DNA of 64,000 nucleotides. It comes from Paralithodes platypus. Lineage: Eukaryota > Arthropoda > Malacostraca > Decapoda > Lithodidae. Numbering within the stretch: position 1 is the stretch's first letter; each line of letters opens with the position of its first letter. The translations under genes and the position numbers were made by a program. The DNA lies in assembly GCA_032716605.1 (NCBI GenBank), contig CM064481.1:19524811-19588810 (forward strand), read 5' to 3'. Under the pieces are notes generated by a model. It saw nothing but the letters and a program-made list of their open reading frames with translations, searched no databases and was not told the origin of the DNA. Below are positions 55,120 to 64,000 of the stretch, in pieces.

Positions 55120-55823
55120 CACCCTATGTGGTGGATTGTGTTCTTTTATTCTAATTTATTTTTTTATTTTGCTAAAGCGTTGTTTCCACATAGCGATTTT
55201 GATAAGTTCTTTTGTCTTTATGCTGTGTCGTCCCAGTTTTGGTTTGTTTATTTTGAAAGTTTTACATAATAATATTCTTTTACTCTTACTAAACTTATCC
55301 AGGCACACCTCAACATTTACTCAAAACTCCTCTTTCACTCTTTCCACTTTACCCTCTGGACTGTACTAATATGTCAATCCTTTTCCTTTGTTCCAGACAG
55401 CGGGAAAACGACGCCAGAGGACAACATTGATGCGGACTAAAGCTGTTCATCTGACTTGTGGAAAACTCTAACGAAGCATCTCACAATATTAGATACTCTG
55501 TAGTTACATTTTAGATTATTTAATGTATGTATGTATGTATCTATTGATAACATCTTTGTTTCCATTAACTACACATTACTAGAAGACCATAGAGAGTATT
55601 GATATTGTATGTATGTAACTAATGATGATCTGCTCTTTGCAATATGTCTTGTGATTATGTATAACGAAAGGTTCAAGATATTGTGAATTCATAGTGAAGG
55701 TGAAGCAAGTAACCAGTACATGTTAGTATGTGTTAATAATTCAGTGTTGTTATCGAGAAACTATTGTTACTTGGAAGTAGATTTATAACATCACCTGACC
55801 TTGATAATAAGAGCCGCACAAAG
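55120..55823 (+). promoter_or_regulatory. Upstream region and probable 5' UTR exon of the zinc-finger gene
   Basis: A polypyrimidine run ending TTTGTTCCAG at 55387-55396 is a good 3' splice site; the exon would begin at 55397 and run into the coding region. Several upstream ATGs and an ATGT microsatellite (about 55524-55540) lie between. DIRS-2 ends at 55119, only 705 bp before the coding start, and faces away. No promoter motif was identified. Confidence 0.45.
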
Positions 55824-57645
55824 ATGAGCGAGTCGACCCAACGCATTCTAGACATCAAGGAAGTATGCGACACAGAGATGAGTGACTCCAGCGACAGTGA
55901 TAGTTCCGACAACAATGAATCGAGCGACTCGGAGGGCAGTAACCATGCCAAAGACGCCGACCAAACCACAGACAACCAAGGAGGAAACGATGCTGAAAAT
56001 GAAGACGAAAAGGATGCCGAGATGACTGATCCCGCTAAAGATGACGCCGGCAACAATTCGAACGAAGCCTATTCCAATGACGAAGAAAGCGACGCAGATT
56101 ATGGTAAGGCCAAAAAAGCAAAAAAGGTCAAAGTCAAAGTCAGCGTTCCTAAGAAGAGGAAAATGGCCAAAACCGGCAAGTTTGAGTGCCCGAAGTGCTC
56201 GAGGAGCTTTGCCAAGAGCTCCCGGCTAAAGGACCATTTGGTTTCCCACTCTGGAGAGAGGAAGCATGTGTGTCCCGTGTGCAACAAGCGCTTCCTGCAC
56301 CACCCCAGCCTCTTAACGCACATGTTCATCCACGAGGAGGAGAAACGCTTCCAGTGTATCATCTGTGAGGCAGACTACATGCGCAACGACAACCTCAAGA
56401 AGCACTGGGCGGCCAACCACGCGGACGAGAAAGGGGAAGACTGCCAGGTTTGTGGGAAGGAATTTATCTGTAAAAAGAAGTACACCGTCCACACCTCCGA
56501 TGACTGCCGCAAGAAGGCCTACCAGTGCGGGGAGTGCGACAAAATTTTCCAGTGCTACTCTCATTTGGTGAAGCATGCCAAGTACCACTCGGATAAGTGT
56601 TTGATCTGCGGGTATCGTGTGGCCACCAAAGAGCAGCTAGCTAAGCATCTAAAGGGTCACAGTCGGGAGATGCTCAAATGTTACAAGTGCGGGCAGCTAC
56701 TGAGCAGGAAGGACATTTTCAGCATCGAATCCTTGACCGGCCACAAGGTCAAGAATCTGGCCTGTCAAAAATGTGCAGAGCTGATCCCCGCCAAACAGTA
56801 TGAGTGTAACGAGTGTCCCATGAAGTTCTACAAGCGGGCCCACCTCACCAGTCACTTGTTGAAGCATTCCGGGGAGAGGAATTTTGAATGTGGTATCTGT
56901 GGTAAGGCCTTTCGTTACTCTGGCAGCCTCAAGACTCACCTGTGGAGCCATACGGGGGTCAAGAGGTTCCAGTGTAACGTCTGTGGGATGAAATATGCCC
57001 GCAAAGAAAACCTCATGCGTCACCGAGCCCAGAGAGGCGGGGAATGTGCCAAGGCAACTCTGTCCGTCGTTGTCGATACAGACCCGGAGATCCCAGGAGA
57101 CCCCCAGGCAGCACAACTCCTTGGAAAACCCATGGGTCACACGGCTCATGCGCCCTTCAATCAGCCCACGTACAATGAGAAGTCCGCCCACCAGTGTAAA
57201 CTCTGCAGCAAGTCCTATGCCAGGAAAAGCTACCTGAAAAAGCACATGACCAAAAAACATGGGATTGAGATGGAGGCAGAGTGTCCGAAGTGCGGCCTAG
57301 TGTTCAACGACCGTGACACCCTGGAGCTGCACGTGACGGACCAACACCCGACCTTACCCAAGACCCACCAGTGCCACCAGTGTCACCAAATGTTCCACTC
57401 CCGGGAGATGCTAGATGCCCACCGGATCACCCACGACCAACCCAAGCACAATCATCACCAACAACAACACCAACAACACCCACATCCACATCCGCATCTA
57501 CACCCGCACCCTCACTCACAACCACCGCAGCCTCACACACAACCACCGCAGCCTCACACACAACCACAGCCTCACACGCAACCGCAGCCTCACACACAAC
57601 CGCAGCCTCACACACAAGCACACCCACAACCACACCCACACCACC

Positions 57646-57697
<52 letters not shown>

Positions 57698-57974
57698 GGC
57701 TCACAATCTCCAGAGATTCCACCACCCGCACCCCCACCCCCAGCAAGACAGGTTCGGCACAGGGGACTACGGCGTCTCTGGGCCATCTGCACCTCTCTTA
57801 AAGAAGAAGAAGATTTTTGAGTGCGTGGAGTGTCATCGCCAGTTCCCCACCAACGACGAGCTGGACAAACACCTCTGGACTCACATACCGGACAAGGTTT
57901 ACGACTGCGGGGAGTGTGGGGCCAAGTTCACCAAGAAGGAGGCCGTTATAATGCACATGTCCACGCACCATTAA
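55824..57974 (+). CDS. C2H2 zinc-finger protein, intact, single coding exon
   Basis: The frame is open from a TTG at 55764, but the first ATG is 55824, in good context (AAAG before ATG), giving 716 residues. Residues 1-80 are acidic with a Ser/Asp run; a basic stretch with PKKRKMAK (about 110-118) looks like a nuclear localisation signal. From residue 120 there are about 12 C2H2 fingers (e.g. FECPKCSRSF, YECNECPMKF, FECGICGKAF), a few of them C2HC or degenerate. Next come a His/Pro/Gln-rich stretch (about 539-640) with 18 Gln (57645-57698) and repeated QPHT, then two more fingers (about 664-716) to the stop. Probably a DNA-binding transcription regulator; I cannot name the orthologue. The frameshifted copy at 40550 is probably the same gene mis-sequenced. 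Confidence 0.92.
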
Positions 57975-58058
57975 CACACAATGCTACCGTCACCTGCTTT
58001 TTCTCTTTCTAGGTTGTATCCATTCGGCCTCATTCAGCCTACTGTTTTGAAACATTTA
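57975..58058 (+). other. Start of 3' UTR
   Basis: A TTTTTCTCTTTCTAG acceptor-like site ends at 58012, just after the stop. No polyadenylation signal was confidently chosen. Confidence 0.3.
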
Positions 58059-58245
58059 TCCCCATCCAGGTGTCAATTTTTTCCTGGCGAGCAATAGCAA
58101 GCCAGCATTTTATGGAGAAGTCCGTCTTCGCCGGAGACATTTTTCTATCGAAAAATTTACAATTTTAGCCAGCTGTCTAACTCATTATCCAAAGTATGGT
58201 GGCTCGCTATCGCTCTGCAGGTATAAATCGACACCTGGATGGGGA
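58059..58245. mobile_element. 187-bp palindromic TA-flanked MITE
   Basis: Ends TCCCCATCCAGGTGTC and, inverted, GACACCTGGATGGGGA; TA at 58057-58058 and 58246-58247. Subterminal GCGAGC..ATAGCAAGCC is mirrored as GGCTCGCTATCGC. It lies in the 3' region of the zinc-finger gene. A related half is at 62998-63055. Confidence 0.75.
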
Positions 58246-58247
58246 TA

Positions 58248-59105
58248 AACGTCTTAATACAGTAGTCTGAATGGGGCCGAGTTGATACAAACCAGAGAGA
58301 GAAAAATAGCAGGTTACCCACCTAAATGAATGATGTCAGGGAGAAGGTTTAGGAGTGTGGAGCTGAACGGGTATTGTGCGAGAGCTTATAGCCTCAACTT
58401 TTTGTTACTCGATTATATTCAGAAATATTTCTGGAATCCTTTGCTTTAACTAAATGACTGCGGGCTGTTTTATAAAAAAATACGGTCATCACTGCGGCAC
58501 TTCTCATATGAAAATTGCAGAATTTCTGCCTTGAACAAGGACTGGGAGACAGGTGAGCGAGTATAAGCAGCGTGGGACCATCCCATCCACCGCCCACCGT
58601 GTCTGGGCCATCACTAGTGGCATGGGGAGACATCTCCAACTCCCTTACAGACTCGGGAATAGCGAAAACCGCTCAAACTCGCTATTTTTTACCGCTTTAG
58701 CGTCACCTGTGCCATATTGTTGCACGCCAACCAGTGGTCGTACAGACATGATTCAGGTGTCATTGGAAAGGTCTATTCCTCTGCTTTCAAGGATATTCAT
58801 TGAAACACGTTCTAGCTCTTGTTTATACATGAAAATGTGCAGGGAATGAAGGTTACTTTTAGTCCAAAACCCCCGTATGGCACAGTGGTGACCAAGCAAT
58901 TGTCATATTATGACAAGTGCCGCAACTAAACTGAATATAGTTTAATTTTGGGGATACTATTATATTAAAAGTTTACCTCACAAGCTGCCAGACCAGCGTT
59001 GACGATAAAAAATGAGGGGAAGAAGCACTCGTATGATACCGGCTTAACTTTGCTGCAAAACCACACACCATTAACTTAACTATTAGTACTATATGTTATA
59101 CTGTA
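58248..59105. other. Non-coding flank
   Basis: No convincing gene. Possibly 3' UTR of the zinc-finger gene in part. Confidence 0.35.
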
Positions 59106-59392
59106 CAGTCCATCCTCCTATAACACGAGCTCCTACAACGCGATCCTCCTTCAACACGAGGGGGGGGTCCCGAATTACCTAAACCTCTTATAACCCGAGC
59201 CAAAAACATATAACGCGAACTGGCCTTGCCATCCTGCCTACCTGCAAAATCTCCACCCTCAATGCAATGTTATCTTCTTGCCTCCAAAAACAACATCCTT
59301 ATCTCCATTTAAAGTGTTATTCCTACAACGCAAAATACCTACAACACGAGGCGCAGTGCTGCCCTAAACTCGCGTTGTAGGAGGATGGACTG
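59106..59392. mobile_element. 287-bp TA-flanked MITE with CAGTCCATCCTCCTATAACA ends
   Basis: TA at 59104-59105 and 59393-59394; inverted end TTGTAGGAGGATGGACTG. ACAACACGAG/CTCGCGTTGT blocks recur inside. The gap-side contig end (44122) falls inside this element. Confidence 0.85.
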
Positions 59393-59594
59393 TAGTTGGA
59401 TATATGATTTATGTCACTGAGAAAGTTTATGAATGAGGTGCTATGGTTACTAATTAGTCTCATTATATACAGTAAAACCTCACCCATCCAGGCTAATTGG
59501 GGGAGAACCCTGTCTGGATCTGCCAAAAGTCTGGATATATATTCAGCCATCCATACAAATCCAGATGGCTGAAACATGAGTCCAGATATCTAAC

Positions 59595-59899
59595 TTAACC
59601 CTCTCAGATCTGAGTAAGTTATTCAAGTTACCATGGACAGGCGACACACGGTCTGGGGCTGCTAACGGTTTTTCATTGTTCCCGTTCACCCAGCTCACCC
59701 AGCAATTAATTTTTGCCAGATACCTCCACATATGGACTAGTAGACCAGATATATCGAGTTCTAAATAGACGCCATGGCGTCTTTCGTTTGGTTTTACCAA
59801 ATTTTGTGCAGGGCTTAAAGACACCATGGTGTCCATACGTGCGCCAGGGCAAAAGTAGCTCAGGACGCCATGGCGTCCATACTTGCGCCAAAGAGTTAA
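59595..59899 (+). mobile_element. TTAA-flanked MITE, family B, copy 1
   Basis: TTAA at 59595-59598 and 59896-59899, giving a 301-bp period. Starts CCCTCTCAGATCTGAGTAAG. Contains three near-palindromes centred on CCATGG (AGACGCCATGGCGTCTT near 59769 and two copies of GACRCCATGGYGTCCATAC). No coding content of its own. Confidence 0.85.
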
Positions 59900-60162
59900 A
59901 CAACCAGATTTAGGTTTCAGCCATCCAGACAAATCCAGATAGCTGACATACAAGTCTGGGTATCTAACGCTGGATGTAAACAATACGTGAAGTAACTTGT
60001 ATTCGTCTCGTTTGTTTCTGGATTGACTTATTTTTCCCAAGCCATCCAGACAATTTTTGGTTGGCTGAAACATGAGTCTAAAACCGGATTGACTTATTTT
60101 TCCCAAGCCATCCAGACAATTTTGGTTGGCTGAAACATGAGTCTGGATCGAAATGCCTGTCC

Positions 60163-60235
60163 GGATCTCTTAGGTTTCCGGATCTCTTGGGTTTCCAGAT
60201 CTCTTGGGTTTCCGGATCTCTTGGGTTTCCGGATC
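60163..60235. repeat. 17-bp minisatellite, four and a half copies
   Basis: Unit CCGGATCTCTTGGGTTT, head to tail, one or two base changes among copies. Lies near the right end of the surrounding MITE. Confidence 0.88.
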
Positions 60236-60342
60236 TGAGAGCACCGGATGGGCTAGGTTCTACTGTACGTGACTGACATGGTAGAAAGCACTTCATATGC
60301 TGTACATCATTTAAGCTTATATATAATAATATAAAAAAATAA

Positions 60343-61830
60343 CTAAAAAAACTGTTTACCGTGTACAGTATATGGATAAGTAAATGGGTCTGAATTCTCA
60401 AGGATATGGCAAAGTTGCTTATAACAAGTGTCTCCCCTAATGTTGAAAGAGTGACCAAGAACCAAATTCAAGGTACTGTACGTTAGAGTCAAAATGTCTG
60501 GCACACGGTGCTTGAAGAAATATAAGTCATAGGATGAGGGAAAGACAGATTGAGGGAGAGAGTTCCAAAGCATACTTGTTGAGTAGATGAAAGACTGGGA
60601 GAATCGGTTCACTTTTGGGTTAGAGAGTTGGACAGAATAGGGATGGGAATGTGTTGAAAGGTGGGTGCTACCCACTTTCCATAAGGGAGGAGGTATACAC
60701 TGAGAAATCTCTGAAGAATACTGATTATTGTAATAGGGATAAAAGAGTGAGATATGCAACATTGTGGCGAGTAGAGAAAGATTGTTGGGAATTTGTGAGT
60801 TAATAAGACAGAATGCTTTTGGGTGGAACCTCCCCACAAGTGCGAACAATACTCGATACATTGGCGCACTGTGCCCCTATAAAGAGCAAGAAGCTGTGCG
60901 GGGTTGAAGAACCCACAGAGACGGTTAAGCACACCTAACTTCTGGAAGACTGTTTTAGCAATTATAGTGTAAAACTTGGAAAATAAACAAACCAAAACTG
61001 GGTAAGTGGGTAGTGGTAATATGATCTTTCCAATAAAGGTCAGGAGAGAAATAAACACCAAGAATACCGAGCGAAGATGAAGGGTTGACTTGTGTATTGT
61101 TGAAGAGTAAGGGATAGTTGTGTGGAAGATCGTGACTGGTAGATGGATGAAGATATTGGGTTTTGCAAGAATTAAAAGCAACAATTTTTATTTTCTTCCC
61201 CATTCGGAAATACTGTAGTTGATAGATCAGAAGATAGGTGTGCTATGACCTCATTACCTGAGTTTGGGAGTGATTGCATACTGGGTCATTTTAGAAAACT
61301 TGTTGAATAGTGTAAGGTAGAGTCATCAACATATGGGGGGATAGGACTAGAGGTAAAGTTGAAAAGATCATTAACCCTCTCAGATCTGAATAAGTTATTT
61401 AAGTTTTCATGGCCAGGCGACACACGGTCTGGGGCTGCTAACGGTTTTTCCTTGTTCCCGTTCACCCAGCTCACTCAGCTATGAATTTTTGCCAGATACC
61501 TCCACATATGGACTAGTAGACCAGATAAACCGAGTCCTAAATGGATGCCATGGCGTCTTTCGTGTGGTTTTACCAAATTTTGTGCAGGGCTTAAGGACGC
61601 CATGGCGTCCATACGTGCGCCAGGGCAAAAGTAGCTCAGGACGCCATGGCGTCCATACGTGCACAACAGGGTTAATGAATATTTGAAAGAGAATTGGAAA
61701 CGGAACAGAACCCTTAGGAACACTGGAGTTGATAGGTTAAGAAAGTGAGCGGTGGACAATATATGACTGGGATGTTGTTAAAGTGGCCACTTGCCAGTTT
61801 TGGGCTTTAGTGAAGTTGGAACCGTAAACG
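60343..61830 (-). pseudogene. LINE reverse transcriptase fragment (Jockey/CR1-like), split by a TTAA MITE
   Basis: Minus strand. From about 61,790: SYIVHRSLS, INSSVPKGSV, then (after removing the MITE at 61371-61675) FINDLFNFTSSPI and the catalytic-type box YVDD (usually YADD) at about 61,325. Then LGILGVYFSPDLYWKDHI, CIEYCSHLWGGS, SLFYPYYNNQYSSEI, HPYSVQLSNPKVNRFSQSF and MLWNSLPQSVFP to about 60,343. Frames shift several times. 5'-truncated; no endonuclease seen. Confidence 0.82.
61371..61675 (+). mobile_element. TTAA-flanked MITE, family B, copy 2
   Basis: TTAA at 61371-61374 and 61672-61675, the same 301-bp period as copy 1. Same internal CCATGG-centred palindromes (three). It disrupts a LINE RT gene, whose FINDL motif is restored when the element and one TTAA are removed. 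Confidence 0.9.
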
Positions 61831-63139
61831 TCGTTGTTTAGCAGAAATACGATCATTATATTAGTTTGTGATAGATAGATTTTTTTTTAATCCTTTCAGG
61901 CTTCTAAGATGCTGCTTAGTATTTATATATAAAATTCTCATAATTTCATAATTCGCTCTCCAGTTATATTTTTATAATACAGTAATAATAATAAAAATAA
62001 TTGGTTTATTTCGAGCCAGCAGCCAATGAGGCTGAAAATACACAATTCCTTAACCTAACTTATCCTAAGTAGTCAACAGATTTGACTCTGGGTGCCACAA
62101 AGGCACCCCCAGAATGGGTAGGATGTGTGCAGGGAACCAGTTGGAACCCAGACGTGGCGCATCCACACCTAACCTCCAAAGCCCGGAAAGTTTTTGACAG
62201 AAATCTCACCGGTAGGTATCTGGGATCGAGCCCGTGCTACCCAAGTCAAGCAACTAGAGTATGGTGATTTAGTGTGCTTGGCCACTGCTTATTTCTGCCA
62301 ATAAGCTCGCTCAGAGACAACTGCAGGAGTTGAAAAAACTAAACTAAAGGTTTCTAAACTCCCCTGATGGTCACAAAGGCTTTTAAGTACCACAGGAAGA
62401 TGCAGGTGTCTTCCCGTACACAAAAAGGTTATTATAATTTGATGTATTTATATACGCACTACAGTACAACCATATTCTAACTGGTATATATGTATGCATA
62501 TACTCAGGCACATACCCCATAGCTGGATGGCTGACTCGAGACAGAGCCCGAACATGGACAACACAACACAAAAACAAATTCACACACATCTAGGTTGCCC
62601 AGGAGAAGACTAAGAGACCAGGGATCACTAAGGGCACTCCAGCACTCCCCCGACCTTCCGGAAAAGTTCTGGTCTCAGCAGGCAGACAAACTGGTAATTC
62701 TGCTAAATATTGATGTCTACAGCTCCAACTTCCTTATAGCCTGAAACTGGCAAGTGGTCAGATGTCAAGAAGATAATTTGTTTTAATAAATGTACAGTAT
62801 GTATATAATATAAGATAAGCCATTGTTATTGAAGGGCTTATAGCATAAGCTGTCAAAAATCTTAAGGTATTATAAAGGTCAATAAAATTATGTTGGGTAC
62901 AGTGTAAAGATATTGATTATTTATCCCTTTTTGTCCATTGGAAGCGGTTTTGGATCTCATTTGTTTTGCTCCATTAGTTAAGAGATTTTAGAAATTTCAC
63001 CCTATTTAGGTGTCATTTTTATCCTAGATGTGCGATAGCGAGCCTGTAACTTAAAAAGAAATGAAGGGGGGATCGGCGTATTTATTTGCTTATTTACTTA
63101 ACTATTGAATATTTTTTTAGTTTCCTCCCTAGACCATCA
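61831..63139. other. Non-coding stretch
   Basis: No gene seen. 62100-62270 has a GGGATCGAGCCCGTGC-type block that might be a decayed B box of a SINE. 62998-63055 resembles half of the 187-bp MITE at 58059 (AGGTGTCATTTTTATCC..GCGATAGCGAGCC). Confidence 0.35.
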
Positions 63140-63219
63140 AGCTTAAAAACAAAAATCCCAAGACCTCCCTTCAAGATCTGCTGTACCCAGGAAACACTCT
63201 GGAAGAGGCATGGGGTACA

Positions 63220-64000
63220 GTGGATTGTCGGAAGGAGGTAAAGATATAGGATATACTGGATGGGTGTGGAGACTGATAAAGCGAAAGGAGGAGTGGGTGT
63301 TCTGGTGGCTGAAGAGCTGGCGGAAAGTGTGCTTCAGATTACGAGAGTTAGTGAAAGGCTGATTGTTTTGAAGTTGAAAGTTGGTGAAAAAATTCTGCTG
63401 AAGGACAAGGAAGTTAGGGATAGGTTTCATAATGAACTGGAGGAAATTAATAGAAATAAGGAAGCTAGGCCTAACGATGTAAATAGCCAATGGAACTTTA
63501 TTAAGCATAGCCTTATCGCTGCCACTGACAAAGTCTGTGGGAAAACAAAGGGTCACCCCAGGAATAAGACCTCTTGGTGGTGGAACGATGAGGTAGAACA
63601 TGCTGTGAAAGAGAAAAGGAGATGCTTCAAAGCATGGAAGAAAGGAGGCAGCAGGGAGGAATACCAGGCAGCTAAATGAACTGCCAAAAGAGTTATTTAC
63701 AATGCTAAAAATCGCATTAAGGACCTGGTCCTCGAACAAGTGTGTAACACTGACAATCCCAATGGGATGTTCAACCTAGCTAGGCGAGTTAAAAATGATA
63801 GTAGGGATATTATAGGTGAACAGTGTGTTAGAGATGATAATGGGAAGATTGTGTATGCAGAAAATGAAATCAGAGAAGCATGGAAGGTACACTATGAACG
63901 ATTGCTAAATGTAGAGTTTGAATGGGATAAGGAACAGCTTAGTATCGAAAAACCAATATCTGGGCCCCCTCCTTTGATAGCACCAGCTGTAGTGAGCGAC
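63220..64000 (+). pseudogene. RTE-like LINE fragment (runs off the window end)
   Basis: Plus strand, the same family as 13432-14975. WMGVETDKAKGGVGVLVAEE, then an internal deletion of the endonuclease: VGEKILLKDKEV joins sequence that is far apart in the other copy. The linker follows with SWWWNDEVEHAVKEKRR, and continues to ISGPPPLIAPAVVSD at the window edge. TGA at 63677-63679 interrupts the frame. Confidence 0.82.

Larger units (their letters stand above)
44223..59327. repeat. Second copy of the ~15 kb duplicated segment (probable unmerged contig overlap)
   Basis: Counterpart of 29120-44122. The first 1.68 kb after the gap carry about 168 extra bases relative to 29120-30630, including an AT-rich insert at 44529-44582. 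The remainder is clean, including the intact zinc-finger gene. Unique sequence begins at 59328. Confidence 0.93.
59470..60265. mobile_element. TA-flanked MITE with CAGTAAAACCTCACCCATCC ends, host of a TTAA MITE
   Basis: 796 bp, TA at 59468-59469 and 60266-60267; the right end inverted reads CAGTAGAACCTAGCCCATCC. Inside: a TTAA MITE at 59595-59899, a ~65-bp tandem pair (TTGACTTATTTTTCCCAAGC blocks at about 60023 and 60088) and a 17-bp minisatellite. The CAGTA..-type ends and TA suggest a Tigger/pogo derivative. Confidence 0.82.

Noticed and set aside
55764..55823. Extended zinc-finger protein starting at 55764
   Set aside because: That codon is TTG; the first ATG is at 55824 and has a good start context.
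59713..61686. A shared 65-residue frame at 59713-59913 and 61489-61686 as a conserved small protein
   Set aside because: Both copies are inside the same MITE family and the similarity is explained by element copying.

Overview
This is eukaryotic, repeat-dominated genomic DNA. There are no operons, almost all open frames belong to transposable elements, and tRNA-derived SINE and splice-like signals are present. Two DIRS-type tyrosine-recombinase retrotransposons, several non-LTR retrotransposon lineages, pogo/Tigger elements and many small inverted-repeat elements fit an arthropod. A decapod crustacean is my best guess, because DIRS-like elements are known to be common there, but the species cannot be fixed from the sequence. 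Only one host gene is well supported: an intact C2H2 zinc-finger gene at 55824-57974 (+).

Layout: 1-8503 is a DIRS element (DIRS-1, +) with gag, RT, RNase H, tyrosine recombinase, right inverted repeat and internal complementary region. A TTAA-flanked MITE interrupts its left inverted repeat. 8504-14975 is an RTE-like LINE (-), broken by another TTAA MITE and by a CR1-like LINE (9714-13431, +). 14976-16000 is a second LINE remnant holding a SINE. 16348-23507 is a three-layer nest: a TTAA MITE split by a 2A/PHD-containing LINE (-), itself split by a Tigger transposon. 23508-29271 holds AATCATAATC-type satellite, more MITEs, a foldback element, minisatellites and SINEs. 29272-39846 is a decayed second DIRS element (DIRS-2, -) with a 1.49 kb TIR element inserted. 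39847-44122 is a corrupted copy of the zinc-finger gene, followed by a 100-N gap (44123-44222).

The 15.0 kb before the gap (29120-44122) and the 15.1 kb after it (44223-59327) are the same sequence. The repeat stops exactly at both gap edges, and the differences cluster next to the gap. I read this as two overlapping contig ends placed side by side without merging, not a biological tandem duplication. DIRS-2, its inserted element and the zinc-finger gene therefore probably exist once per haplotype, and the broken zinc-finger copy at 40550-42752 is probably low-quality sequence.

59328-64000 holds further TA-flanked MITEs, two copies of a 301-bp-period TTAA MITE, a Jockey/CR1-like RT fragment (-) and an RTE-like LINE fragment (+) running off the window end. 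The main biology is the element stratigraphy. At several insertion sites, removing the insert and one target copy restores an open frame, which dates the layers. One LINE carries a 2A ribosome-skipping motif and shares its 3' end with a local SINE.
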